A stretch of 64,000 bases of DNA from DATARH01 sp963712835 (lineage in GTDB: Bacteria; Pseudomonadota; Alphaproteobacteria; ATCC43930; CGMCC-115725), in assembly GCA_963712835.1 (NCBI GenBank), contig CAVQJJ010000003.1, positions 1 to 64,000 of the forward strand, read 5' to 3'. Position numbers and translations under genes: made by a program. Shown here piece by piece: positions 9,653 to 18,298 of the stretch (position 1 is the stretch's first letter; every line of letters begins with the position of its first letter). The notes under the pieces were generated by a model, which was not told where the DNA came from, made no database searches, and saw only the letters and a program-made list of their open reading frames with translations.

Positions 9653-10536
9653 ACTTCTTCCGGCAAGCTTGCCTTGCGCGAATTGCGCGCGCCGTCCTCC
9701 GCCGCTTCACGCCCGTCGCTGTCGAAGACGATGCGCTCGGCGCCGCTGAGGGCGACAAAGCGGCGGCCTTTGGCGCGGCCGATCAGCGTCAGTCCCGCCT
9801 GCCGCGCGAGATCGACCCCCCAGGCGGTAAAGCCCGAACGCGAGATCAGGATCGGGATGCCCATCTGCACCGTCTTGATCACCATCTCGGAGGTCAGCCG
9901 GCCGGTGGTGTAGAAGATCTTGCCCGCCGGCGAGATGCCGTTGAGGTGCATGTAGCCTGCGATCTTGTCGATCGCGTTGTGGCGGCCGACATCCTCCATG
10001 TAGATCAGCGGCCGGTCCGCCTCGCACAACACGCAGCCGTGGATCGCGCCGGCGGCGAGATAGAGGCTCGGCGCGGTGTTGATCTTGCGGCTGAGCGCGT
10101 AGAGCCAGGAGGTCTTGAGGATCGCGGCGGGATCGAGGCGGATCTCGTCGAACTTTTCCATCAGATCGCCGAACACGGTGCCTTGCGCGCAGCCCGAGGT
10201 CAGCGTCTTCTTCTTCAGCTTGTCCTCGAAATTCGTCTGGCGGTCGGTGCGCACAACGACAACTTCGGGATCAGCCGGATCGTCGTAATCGATGCCGGTA
10301 ATATGGTCCCCCGGCAGAAGCATGTTCTGATTGAGCAGGTAGCCGACCGCGAGGTAGTCCGGGTGGTCGCCGATCGTCATCATCGTGACGATTTCGCGGC
10401 CGTTGAGAAACAGGGTCAGCGGCCGCTCCATGACGACCGTGGTCTCGATCGGCTTGCCGTCATGGTCGATGCCGGGGACGGTGCGCGTCAGGCGCGGATC
10501 GTCGGGCGTGGGGCGAACGGCGAATTCTTCCATCAC
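9649..10536 (-). CDS. fdhD: Formate dehydrogenase accessory sulfurtransferase FdhD
   Basis: FdhD transfers sulfur from a cysteine desulfurase to the Mo/W-bis-MGD cofactor of formate dehydrogenase. The family core is clear: ERPLTLFLNGREI, the segment AAGAIHGCVLCEADRPLIYMEDVGRHNAIDKIAGY, and TTGRLTSEMVIKTVQMGIPIL. The catalytic loop is unusual. Where the Escherichia coli protein has a CxxC pair, this one reads TSGCAQGT, with a single cysteine (Cys116). It is followed by mobA in the same operon. No formate dehydrogenase structural genes are in the window. Confidence 0.92.
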   Translation of the reverse strand: MMEEFAVRPTPDDPRLTRTVPGIDHDGKPIETTVVMERPLTLFLNGREIVTMMTIGDHPDYLAVGYLLNQNMLLPGDHITGIDYDDPADPEVVVVRTDRQTNFEDKLKKKTLTSGCAQGTVFGDLMEKFDEIRLDPAAILKTSWLYALSRKINTAPSLYLAAGAIHGCVLCEADRPLIYMEDVGRHNAIDKIAGYMHLNGISPAGKIFYTTGRLTSEMVIKTVQMGIPILISRSGFTAWGVDLARQAGLTLIGRAKGRRFVALSGAERIVFDSDGREAAEDGARNSRKASLPEEV

Positions 10537-10682
10537 CGGATGATGGGACGCGCGAGGCGGCGCTTCAAGGATTCACGGCGAATGCAATTTCCTAGACCGT
10601 GCAATACACTTGTTACACGGTTTCGCACAAAACTGCCGAGTTCCGCCCAATTCGGTCAATTGCGCATCGGACGGAAATGACT

Positions 10683-11188
10683 ATGCCCGACGTGAAGACA
10701 CTTTACGACGAGGATTTCTTCGCTTGGTCCCAGCAGCAAGCTGACGCGCTGCGAGCGGCCGGGCGTTCGGGCTCGAACCAAAAGCTCGATTGGGAGAACC
10801 CTCGCCGAGGAGATCGAGAGCTTGGGCGGGTCCGATAGGCGAGAGTTGGCAAGCCGTATCGCCACCATCATCGAGCATCTCGTCAACTTGATCTGCTCAC
10901 CGGCGCGGGATCCTCGACCGGGTTGGCAGCAAACAGTCCGCCGCGAAAGAGCCGAAATCGAGCGCATTCTTGACGATAGCCCCAGTCTGCGGCGCGAGGT
11001 TTCCGACGTCGCGTCCAAGGTCGCCGGCGGCGCCATCGAGCTGGCCCTGCGAGAGACGGAGTCCCGCGGCGAGTTGTCCCGTCCTCTTCAAGAAACGCTG
11101 AGGGCTAGGAAGTACCTCGACCTTTTCTCCTATACCCCCCGAGCAAATTCTCGGCGACTGGTTCCCGCCCGAGCCGGATAAGCCTTAA
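10683..11188 (+). pseudogene. DUF29 family protein, two frameshifts
   Basis: The start MPDVKTLYDEDFFAWSQQQA is typical of DUF29, a family of about 150-residue proteins of unknown function. The frame breaks near 10799-10801, where CCC stands where CC would keep LDWEN-LAEEIESLG in frame. It continues in the next frame through ELASRIATIIEHLVNLI and RETESRGE. It breaks again at the C6 run 11135-11140, where five Cs would restore the family ending YTPEQILGDWFPPEP. Both are single-base C gains. They may be true inactivation or homopolymer sequencing errors. Confidence 0.7.
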
Positions 11189-11191
11189 CCG

Positions 11192-14100
11192 CTATTCCGC
11201 CGCGGCGCGCGCCATGATCACCGCCGGCACCCGTTCGAGGCAGGCCTTGAGGTCGTCCGGCCGGATCGGCTTGGCGATGAAGTCGTTCATGCCCGCCGCC
11301 AGGCAGCGGCGCTGATCCTCGACAAAGGCGTTGGCGGTCAGCGCGATGATCCACACGTCACGGCGATCCGGCATGTGCAGCGCGCGGATTGCAGCCGTCG
11401 CGGCGAGGCCGTCCATATCGGGCATCTGCACATCCATAAACACCATGTGGTAGGGCGCCATGCGCACCGCCTCAACCGCCTCCAGCCCGTTGGACGCGGC
11501 ATCAACCCGGCAGCCGAGCTTTTCGAGCATCTGCTTGACGACGACCTGGTTCACCTGGTTGTCCTCGGCGACGAGCACCCGCATCCCGGCCCCAAGCGTC
11601 GCTTGCATCGCCGGGTCGACCGTCGGCGCGACCATGCCTGCGGCGGCCGCTAACGCCTCGGGCGGACTCGCCAATGCCGCCAAGATCAATGACGGCGGAC
11701 ACGGCTTCGCCAGCACCGCGGCGACGCCAGCGGCACTTGCCTGCTGCCCCAGGTCCGGGCTGGCCGACGAGGTCGCCAGCACCAGCCGCATCCCGGCGAG
11801 CGTCGGCTCGGCGCGGATCAACCGCGCCAATGCGATCCCATCCAGGCCGGGCATCGCGTGATCGAGTACCGCCGCGGCATACCCGGCACCGTCACGCGCT
11901 GCCGTCAACGCCTGAGCGACAACCCCGTCCGGCTCGGCGACCGCCTCGACCACCGCGCCCCAGGCGGTGAGCTGTTTTGTCAATATCTCGCGGTTGATCG
12001 CGTTGTCGTCGACGATCAGGACGCGCATGCCGCTAAGATCGGCTTGCGGCAGTGTCGCCGTGGCGCCGCGCGCCGGGGCCAGCGCCGCGGTGAACCAGAA
12101 CTGGCTGCCCTGTCCCACGTCGCTGGCGACGCCGATCGTGCCGCCCATCAGCGCGGCCAGCCGCCGCGAGATCGAGAGGCCAAGCCCAGTGCCGCCGTAA
12201 CGGCGCGCCACCGATGGGTCGCCCTGGCTGAACTGCTCGAACAGCGTCTCCAGCACCGGACCCGGAATGCCGATGCCGCTGTCGGCGACATCGAAGCGCA
12301 GCAGGAAGCGCTCACCCTTCGGCTGGCTGTCACGTCGCGGCGCCGGCGCGACAGAGATCGCGACACCCCCCTTTTCGGTGAATTTGATCGCGTTGCCGAC
12401 GAGGTTGTAGAGGATTTGGCGCAGTCGCCCGGCGTCGCCAAACGCCGAGGCCGGCGTGCCGGGCGCCATGTAGAAGCCGAGGTCGAGCCCCTTCGCGTGG
12501 GCGCGCGGCGCCATCATGTTGCAGACGCTTTGCACCAGCGGCTCGATGTCGAAATTACCTTCGTCGAGCACCAGCCGGTCAGCTTCCAACCGCGACAGGT
12601 CGAGAATGTCGTTGATGACCGACAGCAGATGGTCGGCGGAGTCGCGGACGATCTCGGCGTAGCGCCTTTGCTCGGTCGTCAGCTGCGTATCGAGCAGAAG
12701 TCCCGTCATGCCGACGACGCCATTCATCGGCGTGCGGATTTCGTGACTCATCACCGCGAGAAATTCAGATTTCGCGCGATTGGCCTGCTCGGCACGCTCG
12801 ATGCTCGTCACCAGCGCGCGCTCGGCATGTTTGCGCTCGCTGATGTCGCGCATGATGATCGCGACCTTGCGCATGCCGGCATCGAAGAAGTCGGCGAAAG
12901 CCACCTCCATGTCGAATGTCGTGCCGTCGGCGCGCCGGCCGACGAACTCGCGTGAGCCGCTAGCAGTCGCCTGCGCCACCGGCGATCCGGCCTTGGCGAA
13001 ATAGACGCGGAAGCCGGCCGCGTCCGCTGCCGCCAGGTCGACGATGTTGCGGCCGCGCAACCGGTTCGCCGAATAGCCGAAATTCCGCGCGGCCGCGGGG
13101 TTGACGATCTCGATGACGCCGTCGCTGGTCGCGGTGAGGATCGCGTCGTGCGCTGTCTCGATGATCGCGCGGAAGCGTTCGTTGCTGATCTGCAGCGAAT
13201 CGAGCGCGTCCGACAAATGCTCGCGCTCGGCGCGCAGCTCGATATCGCGCGAGGCGAGCTCCGCCTCGAAGCGTTGGCGGCGCAGCATCTGGCGTGCGAG
13301 CAGCGCGGTGAAAGCGATCACCACCAGCGAGACGATCGTCGCCGCACCGATCAATCGCCAGCGACTGGCGTCGTACTCGGCGAAGATATCCTTGTCGGCG
13401 AGCCCGACCCCGACGACCAGCGGGTAATCGTGCAGAACGCTGTAGCTCATCACCCGGCGCACGTTGTCGAGGCCGCCTTCGCTGTAGATCGTGTGCTGCT
13501 CGCCATCGCTGTCGAGGTTGAGCATCACGTTCTCGCCGATCGTCAGCTCGGGGCGGAGGTTCTTCGCCCCGGGGGAGGCTCGGGCGAAGGACACGCGCGC
13601 GCGCACGATCCCGTCGCGGCCGACCAGCATAACCGTACCGCCGGGGCCGAGATCGACCGTCTCGTAAAAGCGCGCGAGGTAATAAGGATCGAGCGACACG
13701 ATCAGCACGCCGGCAAAACTGCCATCCGGCGCGTCGAGCCGGCGCGACAGCGGGATCGTCCAGTGATCTCCGCCGCCCCTCACCGGCTTGCCGACGAACA
13801 GCGAATTTTGGTCATGGTTGACCTGGTAGAGGAAATAATCCTCGTTGCGCACCGAGGCGTAGACCGCGGCCGGCCCGTCGGTCGTGCCGACGATCGTGCC
13901 ATTCTGGTCGGCCATCGAGATCTGCACCGACAAATCGTGCAGCAGCAGATCTCTGCCCGGCCAATCCCACAGCCGGAAATGCTGCGGGTCGCTTTCATAG
14001 CCGCGCTTCAAGATCAGAAACGCCTGATCGACCTCGCCGAGCGTACGGCGGATATGCTCCTCGAAGGCGCGCGCCAGGTTCGAGGTGTGCTTGCGCGCCT

Positions 14101-14239
14101 CTTCGAGGATCGCGCTTTTTTCGGCCGCGAGCTGCTGCATCACGCCACCGACGATCAGCAACACGACAAGCGCGCCGAACAGCACCATCGCGAACGGCAG
14201 CCAGCCGCGCCGGACGAGGCTCAGCGCCGGGTCCGGCAC
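11192..14239 (-). CDS. Membrane hybrid histidine kinase with PAS and two receiver domains
   Basis: A 1015-residue sensor kinase. A membrane helix at about 14-36 and another at about 297-315 enclose a periplasmic dCache-like sensor (about 40-290). A coiled coil and PAS domain follow (about 350-470). The HisKA box MSHEIRTPMNG carries His499. The ATPase domain has N-box NLVGNAIKFTEKG and G-boxes DSGIGIP and GGTGLGLSI. Two receivers end the protein, with Asp793 (AVLDHAMPG) and Asp936 (FMDVQMPD). It is divergent from a sigma-54 response regulator and near a separate Hpt protein, which suggests a multistep phosphorelay. Confidence 0.92.
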   Translation of the reverse strand: MPDPALSLVRRGWLPFAMVLFGALVVLLIVGGVMQQLAAEKSAILEEARKHTSNLARAFEEHIRRTLGEVDQAFLILKRGYESDPQHFRLWDWPGRDLLLHDLSVQISMADQNGTIVGTTDGPAAVYASVRNEDYFLYQVNHDQNSLFVGKPVRGGGDHWTIPLSRRLDAPDGSFAGVLIVSLDPYYLARFYETVDLGPGGTVMLVGRDGIVRARVSFARASPGAKNLRPELTIGENVMLNLDSDGEQHTIYSEGGLDNVRRVMSYSVLHDYPLVVGVGLADKDIFAEYDASRWRLIGAATIVSLVVIAFTALLARQMLRRQRFEAELASRDIELRAEREHLSDALDSLQISNERFRAIIETAHDAILTATSDGVIEIVNPAAARNFGYSANRLRGRNIVDLAAADAAGFRVYFAKAGSPVAQATASGSREFVGRRADGTTFDMEVAFADFFDAGMRKVAIIMRDISERKHAERALVTSIERAEQANRAKSEFLAVMSHEIRTPMNGVVGMTGLLLDTQLTTEQRRYAEIVRDSADHLLSVINDILDLSRLEADRLVLDEGNFDIEPLVQSVCNMMAPRAHAKGLDLGFYMAPGTPASAFGDAGRLRQILYNLVGNAIKFTEKGGVAISVAPAPRRDSQPKGERFLLRFDVADSGIGIPGPVLETLFEQFSQGDPSVARRYGGTGLGLSISRRLAALMGGTIGVASDVGQGSQFWFTAALAPARGATATLPQADLSGMRVLIVDDNAINREILTKQLTAWGAVVEAVAEPDGVVAQALTAARDGAGYAAAVLDHAMPGLDGIALARLIRAEPTLAGMRLVLATSSASPDLGQQASAAGVAAVLAKPCPPSLILAALASPPEALAAAAGMVAPTVDPAMQATLGAGMRVLVAEDNQVNQVVVKQMLEKLGCRVDAASNGLEAVEAVRMAPYHMVFMDVQMPDMDGLAATAAIRALHMPDRRDVWIIALTANAFVEDQRRCLAAGMNDFIAKPIRPDDLKACLERVPAVIMARAAAE

Positions 14240-14359
14240 GTCGTAATGCGACTCCTCGTGTTCCGCTGGATCGCTCAGACCCGCGCCCTTTCATAATCTA
14301 CCCCGGACACCCCGCAGAGGCTCATCGCACAAGGTTACTTTTAAGCTAAATTTGCAAGC

Positions 14360-14379
14360 GCCGGCCGCGTTTGGCCGGC
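14360..14379. promoter_or_regulatory. Inverted repeat in the kinase/regulator intergenic region
   Basis: GCCGGCC (14360-14366) and GGCCGGC (14373-14379) form a perfect 7-bp dyad with a 6-bp centre. It lies between the divergent hybrid kinase and sigma-54 regulator genes, so it may be an operator for either. No convincing -24/-12 sigma-54 promoter is visible nearby. Confidence 0.3.
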
Positions 14380-14457
14380 CACGTATAGCTAATGTCGTGG
14401 GCGTTTAGTCATTTGAAACCATGGAAAGCTATCATCGCGGGTTCTGGTGGAGACGGC

Positions 14458-15876
14458 ATGACGACAAAACCGCGCCTGCTTCTGGTCGAGGACACGCCCT
14501 CGATCCTGCGCATCTACCACGAAGTTCTGAAGAAGCTCGACGTCGACCTGATTGACGCAGCAACCGGCGCGCGCGCCGCCGAAATCCTCGACGAGACGAT
14601 CCCCGACGTCATCCTGCTCGATGTCGAGCTGCCGGACGCCAACGGCATCGACATCCTGAAACGCATCCGCGCACGCAACCTGCCCTCGGCGGTGATCGTC
14701 ATCACCGCGCACGGCTCGGTAAAGGTCGCGGTCGATGCGATGCGCGAGGGCGCCTACGACTTCATCATGAAGCCGTTTCCGCCCGACCGGCTGATCGTGA
14801 CCGTGCGTAACGCGCTCGAACGCCGCCAGCTGCAGACCCTGGTCGCCGCCAACGACATCGCCAGGGAAGGCAAGTTCCACGATTTGCTCGGCGCCTCGCT
14901 GCCGATGCGCGCCGTCTACACCGTGATCGAGAGCGCTGCCGCGAGCCGCGCCACCGTGTTCGTTACCGGCGAAAGCGGCACCGGCAAGGAGCTTTGCGCG
15001 GGCGCGATTCATCAGCTTTCCCCACGCCGCAACGGCCCATTCGTCGCGATCAATTGCGGCGCGATCCCGCGCGAGCTGATGGAAAGCGAGATGTTCGGCC
15101 ACGTCAAAGGCGCGTTCACCGGCGCGGTGACAAACCGTGACGGTGCGATCAGCCGGTCCCACGGCGGCACGTTGTTCCTCGACGAGATTTGCGAGATGGA
15201 TTTGACCTTGCAGGTCAAATTGCTGCGCGTCATCCAGTCGGGCGAGTTCCAGAAGGTCGGCGGCAACGAGGTCGAGCGCGCCGATGTGCGCTATGTCTGC
15301 GCCACCAATCGCGATCCCTGGGCTGAGGTGCAGACCGGCCGATTCCGCGAGGATTTGTATTACCGGCTGCATGTCGTGCCATGCGCCATGCCGCCGCTGC
15401 GCGAACGCGACGATGACATCCTGCTGCTCGCCCGTCACTTCCTCGGCCTCTACGCCAAGGAAGAGGGCAAGGACTTCGCCGATTTCGAAGAGGGCGCCAT
15501 CCGCGCGCTGCGCCGCTACCCATGGCCGGGCAATATCCGCGAGCTACAGAACGCGCTGCGCAACGTGGTGCTGTTCAACCAGGGCCGACTGGTCACCGAA
15601 GCGATGCTGAACCACCTCGACCGCAACGCGACGCCGCGCCTTGCCACGGCGCCACAGCCCATCGCCGCGCTCTCGCCGGCGCGCCTCACCGGCGCTGCAG
15701 AGGCCCGCGCCGCAGTGAAACCGCTGTGGATGGTCGAGAAAGAAGCGATGGAGGAAGCCATTGCGCTGTGCAACGGCAACATCCCGCGCGCCGCGGCCCT
15801 CCTCGAGATCAACCCGTCGACGATCTACCGCCGCAAGGCCGAGTGGGAAAAGGAGCGCCTGCTGTCGGCGGGGTGA
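14458..15876 (+). CDS. Sigma-54-dependent response regulator (NtrC/LuxO-like)
   Basis: A 472-residue transcription activator. The receiver domain (1-120) has acceptor Asp55 in VILLDVELPD and Lys105 in FIMKPF. The AAA+ domain has Walker A GESGTGKE (171-178), the sigma-54 contact loop GAFTGA (218-223), the Walker B-like GGTLFLDEI and the arginine region FREDLYYRL. A Fis-type helix-turn-helix ends the protein (IPRAAALLEINPSTIYRRKA). The ATG at 14458 follows a GGTGGAG ribosome site; the longer upstream start is less likely. The likely inputs are the divergent hybrid kinase and the Hpt protein downstream. Confidence 0.93.
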   Translation: MTTKPRLLLVEDTPSILRIYHEVLKKLDVDLIDAATGARAAEILDETIPDVILLDVELPDANGIDILKRIRARNLPSAVIVITAHGSVKVAVDAMREGAYDFIMKPFPPDRLIVTVRNALERRQLQTLVAANDIAREGKFHDLLGASLPMRAVYTVIESAAASRATVFVTGESGTGKELCAGAIHQLSPRRNGPFVAINCGAIPRELMESEMFGHVKGAFTGAVTNRDGAISRSHGGTLFLDEICEMDLTLQVKLLRVIQSGEFQKVGGNEVERADVRYVCATNRDPWAEVQTGRFREDLYYRLHVVPCAMPPLRERDDDILLLARHFLGLYAKEEGKDFADFEEGAIRALRRYPWPGNIRELQNALRNVVLFNQGRLVTEAMLNHLDRNATPRLATAPQPIAALSPARLTGAAEARAAVKPLWMVEKEAMEEAIALCNGNIPRAAALLEINPSTIYRRKAEWEKERLLSAG

Positions 15877-15978
15877 GTTCAACTCCCTCTTCGCTCGTGC
15901 CCAGACTTGGTCCGGGCATACTGAAACGACAGTCGAGCTTCTCGTGGCCGGCCGGGCTAAACCGGGCCACCAACGAAT

Positions 15979-16314
15979 TTATTGCAGCAACTTTGCGGAA
16001 AGCGCGCTTTGCGTCTCCGCCGCGAATTGACCCAGCGCGGCGATCAGCTTCGACAAGTCCGGCGACCCGGTACTGGCCGCGGTTTCGACCGCCAGCGCCG
16101 CTTCGGACAAGGCGACCGCTCCCAACTGTCCGGCGCTGCTTTTCAAGGAGTGGGCGGCGCGGCCAATCGCGACCCGGTTCGCTCCTGGCGCAGCCATCGC
16201 CGCGGTCAGCTCTCGGCATTCCTCAAGGAACAGCACGATGACGCCACGCGCCGCCTCCTCGCCGATCGCCTCGATCAACATGTCGAGCACCTCGGCGTCA
16301 AGCATCGGGCTCAT
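15979..16314 (-). CDS. Hpt-domain phosphotransfer protein
   Basis: A 111-residue single-domain histidine phosphotransfer protein. The four-helix bundle carries the phospho-acceptor His55 in RAAHSLKSSAGQLGA. The start ATG overlaps the stop of the upstream purM (ATGA), so it is translationally coupled to it. Its location beside a hybrid kinase with two receivers and a sigma-54 response regulator suggests the relay kinase receiver, then Hpt, then regulator, like LuxQ-LuxU-LuxO. The pairing is inferred from position only. Confidence 0.88.
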   Translation of the reverse strand: MSPMLDAEVLDMLIEAIGEEAARGVIVLFLEECRELTAAMAAPGANRVAIGRAAHSLKSSAGQLGAVALSEAALAVETAASTGSPDLSKLIAALGQFAAETQSALSAKLLQ

Positions 16315-17387
16315 GCCGGGCGGAATCGCTTGCCGGTACCGACGAGCTTCTCGCGCGGCAGCCGCACCGAGCGCGTCGGGTCAGTGACCGCATGACCGAT
16401 CACCGAGGCCTGGCGGCCATGCCGCGCAAGGATCGCCAGCGTCTTATCGGCATCGGCCTCGGCGACCACGACGCAAAACCCGATGCCCATATTGTAGACC
16501 TCGAACATCTCGGCGCGGCTGACCCCGCCGAGCTTCTCGATCAGCCCGAAAAGCGGCGGCGGCGCAGGCAGATCGTCAATCACGAAACCGATCTCGGCAA
16601 CGACGCGCGGCACATTGAGCAGCCCATCTCCCGTAATATGACTCAATGCTTTAACCGACGATACTTCATTCAACACATCGAGAATTTCCGGCACGTAGAT
16701 GATCGTCGGCCGCAGCAATTCCTCGCCGAGCGTGCAACCGAGCTCGGCGACATGCGTATCGATCTTGACGCCGGCCTGCTCGAAGAACACCCGCCGCGTC
16801 AGGGTCATCCCATTCGAATGAATACCGCTCGACGGAATGCCGATCACCCGGTCGCCCGGCTGTAGATCGCGGCCGACGATGATGCGGTCGAGCGCCACTG
16901 TGCCGACCGCGGTCCCGACGAGGTCGAAACCTCGCACCACGTCGCGCAGTTGCGAAATTTCGCCGCCGGTGATCGAGATGTTCGATTGCCGCGCCCCCTC
17001 GGTGAGGCCGATCGCGATGCCGTCGATCATCGCCGCATCGGCCTTCTCGACCGCGATGTAATCGACCAGCGACACCGGCCGCGCGCCGACGCACAGCAGG
17101 TCGTTGACGTTCATCGCGATGCAGTCGATGCCGATCGTGTCGTACTTCTTCATCATGTCGGCGATCATCGCCTTGGAGCCGACGCCGTCGGTGGTGATCG
17201 CGAGCCCCGTACCGCCGATATCGATCACATTGGCGAAATAGCCGATCGGCAGCTGCACCGCGCCAAAGCCCGATTTCGGCCAAGTGCCGACAATGCGCGA
17301 GACGATGTTATTGAGCCCGGCATCCGCCTCGGCGATGTCGACGCCGGCCGCCTTGTGCTGGTTTTCGGCGATATTGCGTCCCGCCAA
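16311..17387 (-). CDS. purM: Phosphoribosylformylglycinamidine cyclo-ligase (AIR synthetase), archaeal-like
   Basis: It makes aminoimidazole ribonucleotide from FGAM with ATP in purine synthesis. Family motifs are present: GVDIAEADAGLNNI, the Asp/Gly loop ITTDGVGSKAMIAD, YDTIGIDCIAMNVNDLLCVGA, and the C-terminal ALSHITGDGLLNVPRV. The wording of these blocks, for example GSKAMIADMMKKYDTIGIDCIAM, is closer to archaeal PurM as I remember it than to the usual proteobacterial form. The only plausible start is TTG 17387, with GAGG 8 bp upstream. purN is not adjacent; the Hpt gene is. Confidence 0.85.
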   Translation of the reverse strand: MAGRNIAENQHKAAGVDIAEADAGLNNIVSRIVGTWPKSGFGAVQLPIGYFANVIDIGGTGLAITTDGVGSKAMIADMMKKYDTIGIDCIAMNVNDLLCVGARPVSLVDYIAVEKADAAMIDGIAIGLTEGARQSNISITGGEISQLRDVVRGFDLVGTAVGTVALDRIIVGRDLQPGDRVIGIPSSGIHSNGMTLTRRVFFEQAGVKIDTHVAELGCTLGEELLRPTIIYVPEILDVLNEVSSVKALSHITGDGLLNVPRVVAEIGFVIDDLPAPPPLFGLIEKLGGVSRAEMFEVYNMGIGFCVVVAEADADKTLAILARHGRQASVIGHAVTDPTRSVRLPREKLVGTGKRFRPA

Positions 17388-17399
17388 ATCGGTCGCCTC

Positions 17400-17443
17400 A
17401 AAAAGAAAGCCCGCCGACCCGCTTGATAGCGGGTCGAGCGGGC
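17400..17443 (-). terminator. Rho-independent terminator after the esterase gene
   Basis: On the minus strand a perfect stem GACCCGCT-ATCA-AGCGGGTC is extended by outer GCCCGC/GCGGGC pairs. It is followed by the U-rich tract CTTTCTTTTT. It lies 18 bp after the esterase stop and just before purM, so it separates these two transcripts. Confidence 0.85.
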
Positions 17444-17461
17444 CGTCTCAACTGCCCGGTC

Positions 17462-18298
17462 TTAGCCGACGTGCTTCTGGATGAACGCGTGCACCGGCGC
17501 GTGGGTTACGTCGGTGTTCCGCGCGGCATTGTCGAAATAGGCGATCTCGATCTCGCCGCCGGCTTTGCGGTAGTTCGATACGAACCGCTCGGGCTCGTTG
17601 CCTGGGAAGTCCGAATCGGGGTCGTGATAATCGTGCGTGTTGTCGGGACGGCCCTGCAGCCAGACCGCCGGCGGCATGACTACCTTCTCGCCGCGCTCGA
17701 GGATCAGCATCGGGTTGCCTTCGGCCATTCCGGCCTCGTCGCGCCAGTAGATCTCGTGCTTCTTGTCCATGCCGACGGCCCAGCCCGGCGGGTTGCCGCC
17801 CGCGACTAGCGCCTTCGCGTGCTTGTAGCGCGACAGCGGATTGATCACCGGCCACAGCATGAAGACGCCGCGCACGCTCGCATCGTCGCAGCCCTGGCAC
17901 GCAATCGCCTTGTAGCGCGGATCGTTCGGCCGCATCGCCACCAGCATCGCGAGGTGGCCGCCGCTCGACGCGCCGCCAATCGCGACCCGGTTCGGGTCGA
18001 TCTTCAGCTCCTTGGCGTGCGCCTTGACCCAGCGGATGCCATAGCTGATGTCGGCGAGCGTTGTCGGGTAACCGTCCGGCCCGTGCCGGAAATTGAGCGT
18101 CGGCATCACCACGCCGCGTTCAGCCAGATACTCCCCGAGGCCCGTGCGATCGTTCAGATCTCCGTTGTTCCACGCTCCCCCGTGCAGATCGATGAAGCAC
18201 GGGAACGGCCCGGGCCCTTCCGGCTTGAAGATGCGAGCCATGATCTTCCGCTCGCCGTGGCTCAGATAATTGACGTCCTCGCTCGTGAAGTTCGGCAT
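17462..18298 (-). CDS. Alpha/beta hydrolase (HSL/esterase-lipase family)
   Basis: A 278-residue cytoplasmic hydrolase. The oxyanion motif is DLHGGAWNNGD, the nucleophile elbow is GGASSGGHLA, and an Asp/His pair is likely in the C-terminal part near THAPVHAF. This fits carboxylesterases of the hormone-sensitive-lipase group. The ATG at 18298 has a GGGAGG ribosome site; an open reading frame upstream to 18511 has none. The gene overlaps the frame of the upstream broken lipoprotein gene. A strong terminator follows. Confidence 0.82.
   Translation of the reverse strand: MPNFTSEDVNYLSHGERKIMARIFKPEGPGPFPCFIDLHGGAWNNGDLNDRTGLGEYLAERGVVMPTLNFRHGPDGYPTTLADISYGIRWVKAHAKELKIDPNRVAIGGASSGGHLAMLVAMRPNDPRYKAIACQGCDDASVRGVFMLWPVINPLSRYKHAKALVAGGNPPGWAVGMDKKHEIYWRDEAGMAEGNPMLILERGEKVVMPPAVWLQGRPDNTHDYHDPDSDFPGNEPERFVSNYRKAGGEIEIAYFDNAARNTDVTHAPVHAFIQKHVG

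Noticed and set aside
14392..14457. Longer N-terminus for the sigma-54 regulator
   Set aside because: The additional residues have no homology and a better ribosome site precedes ATG 14458.
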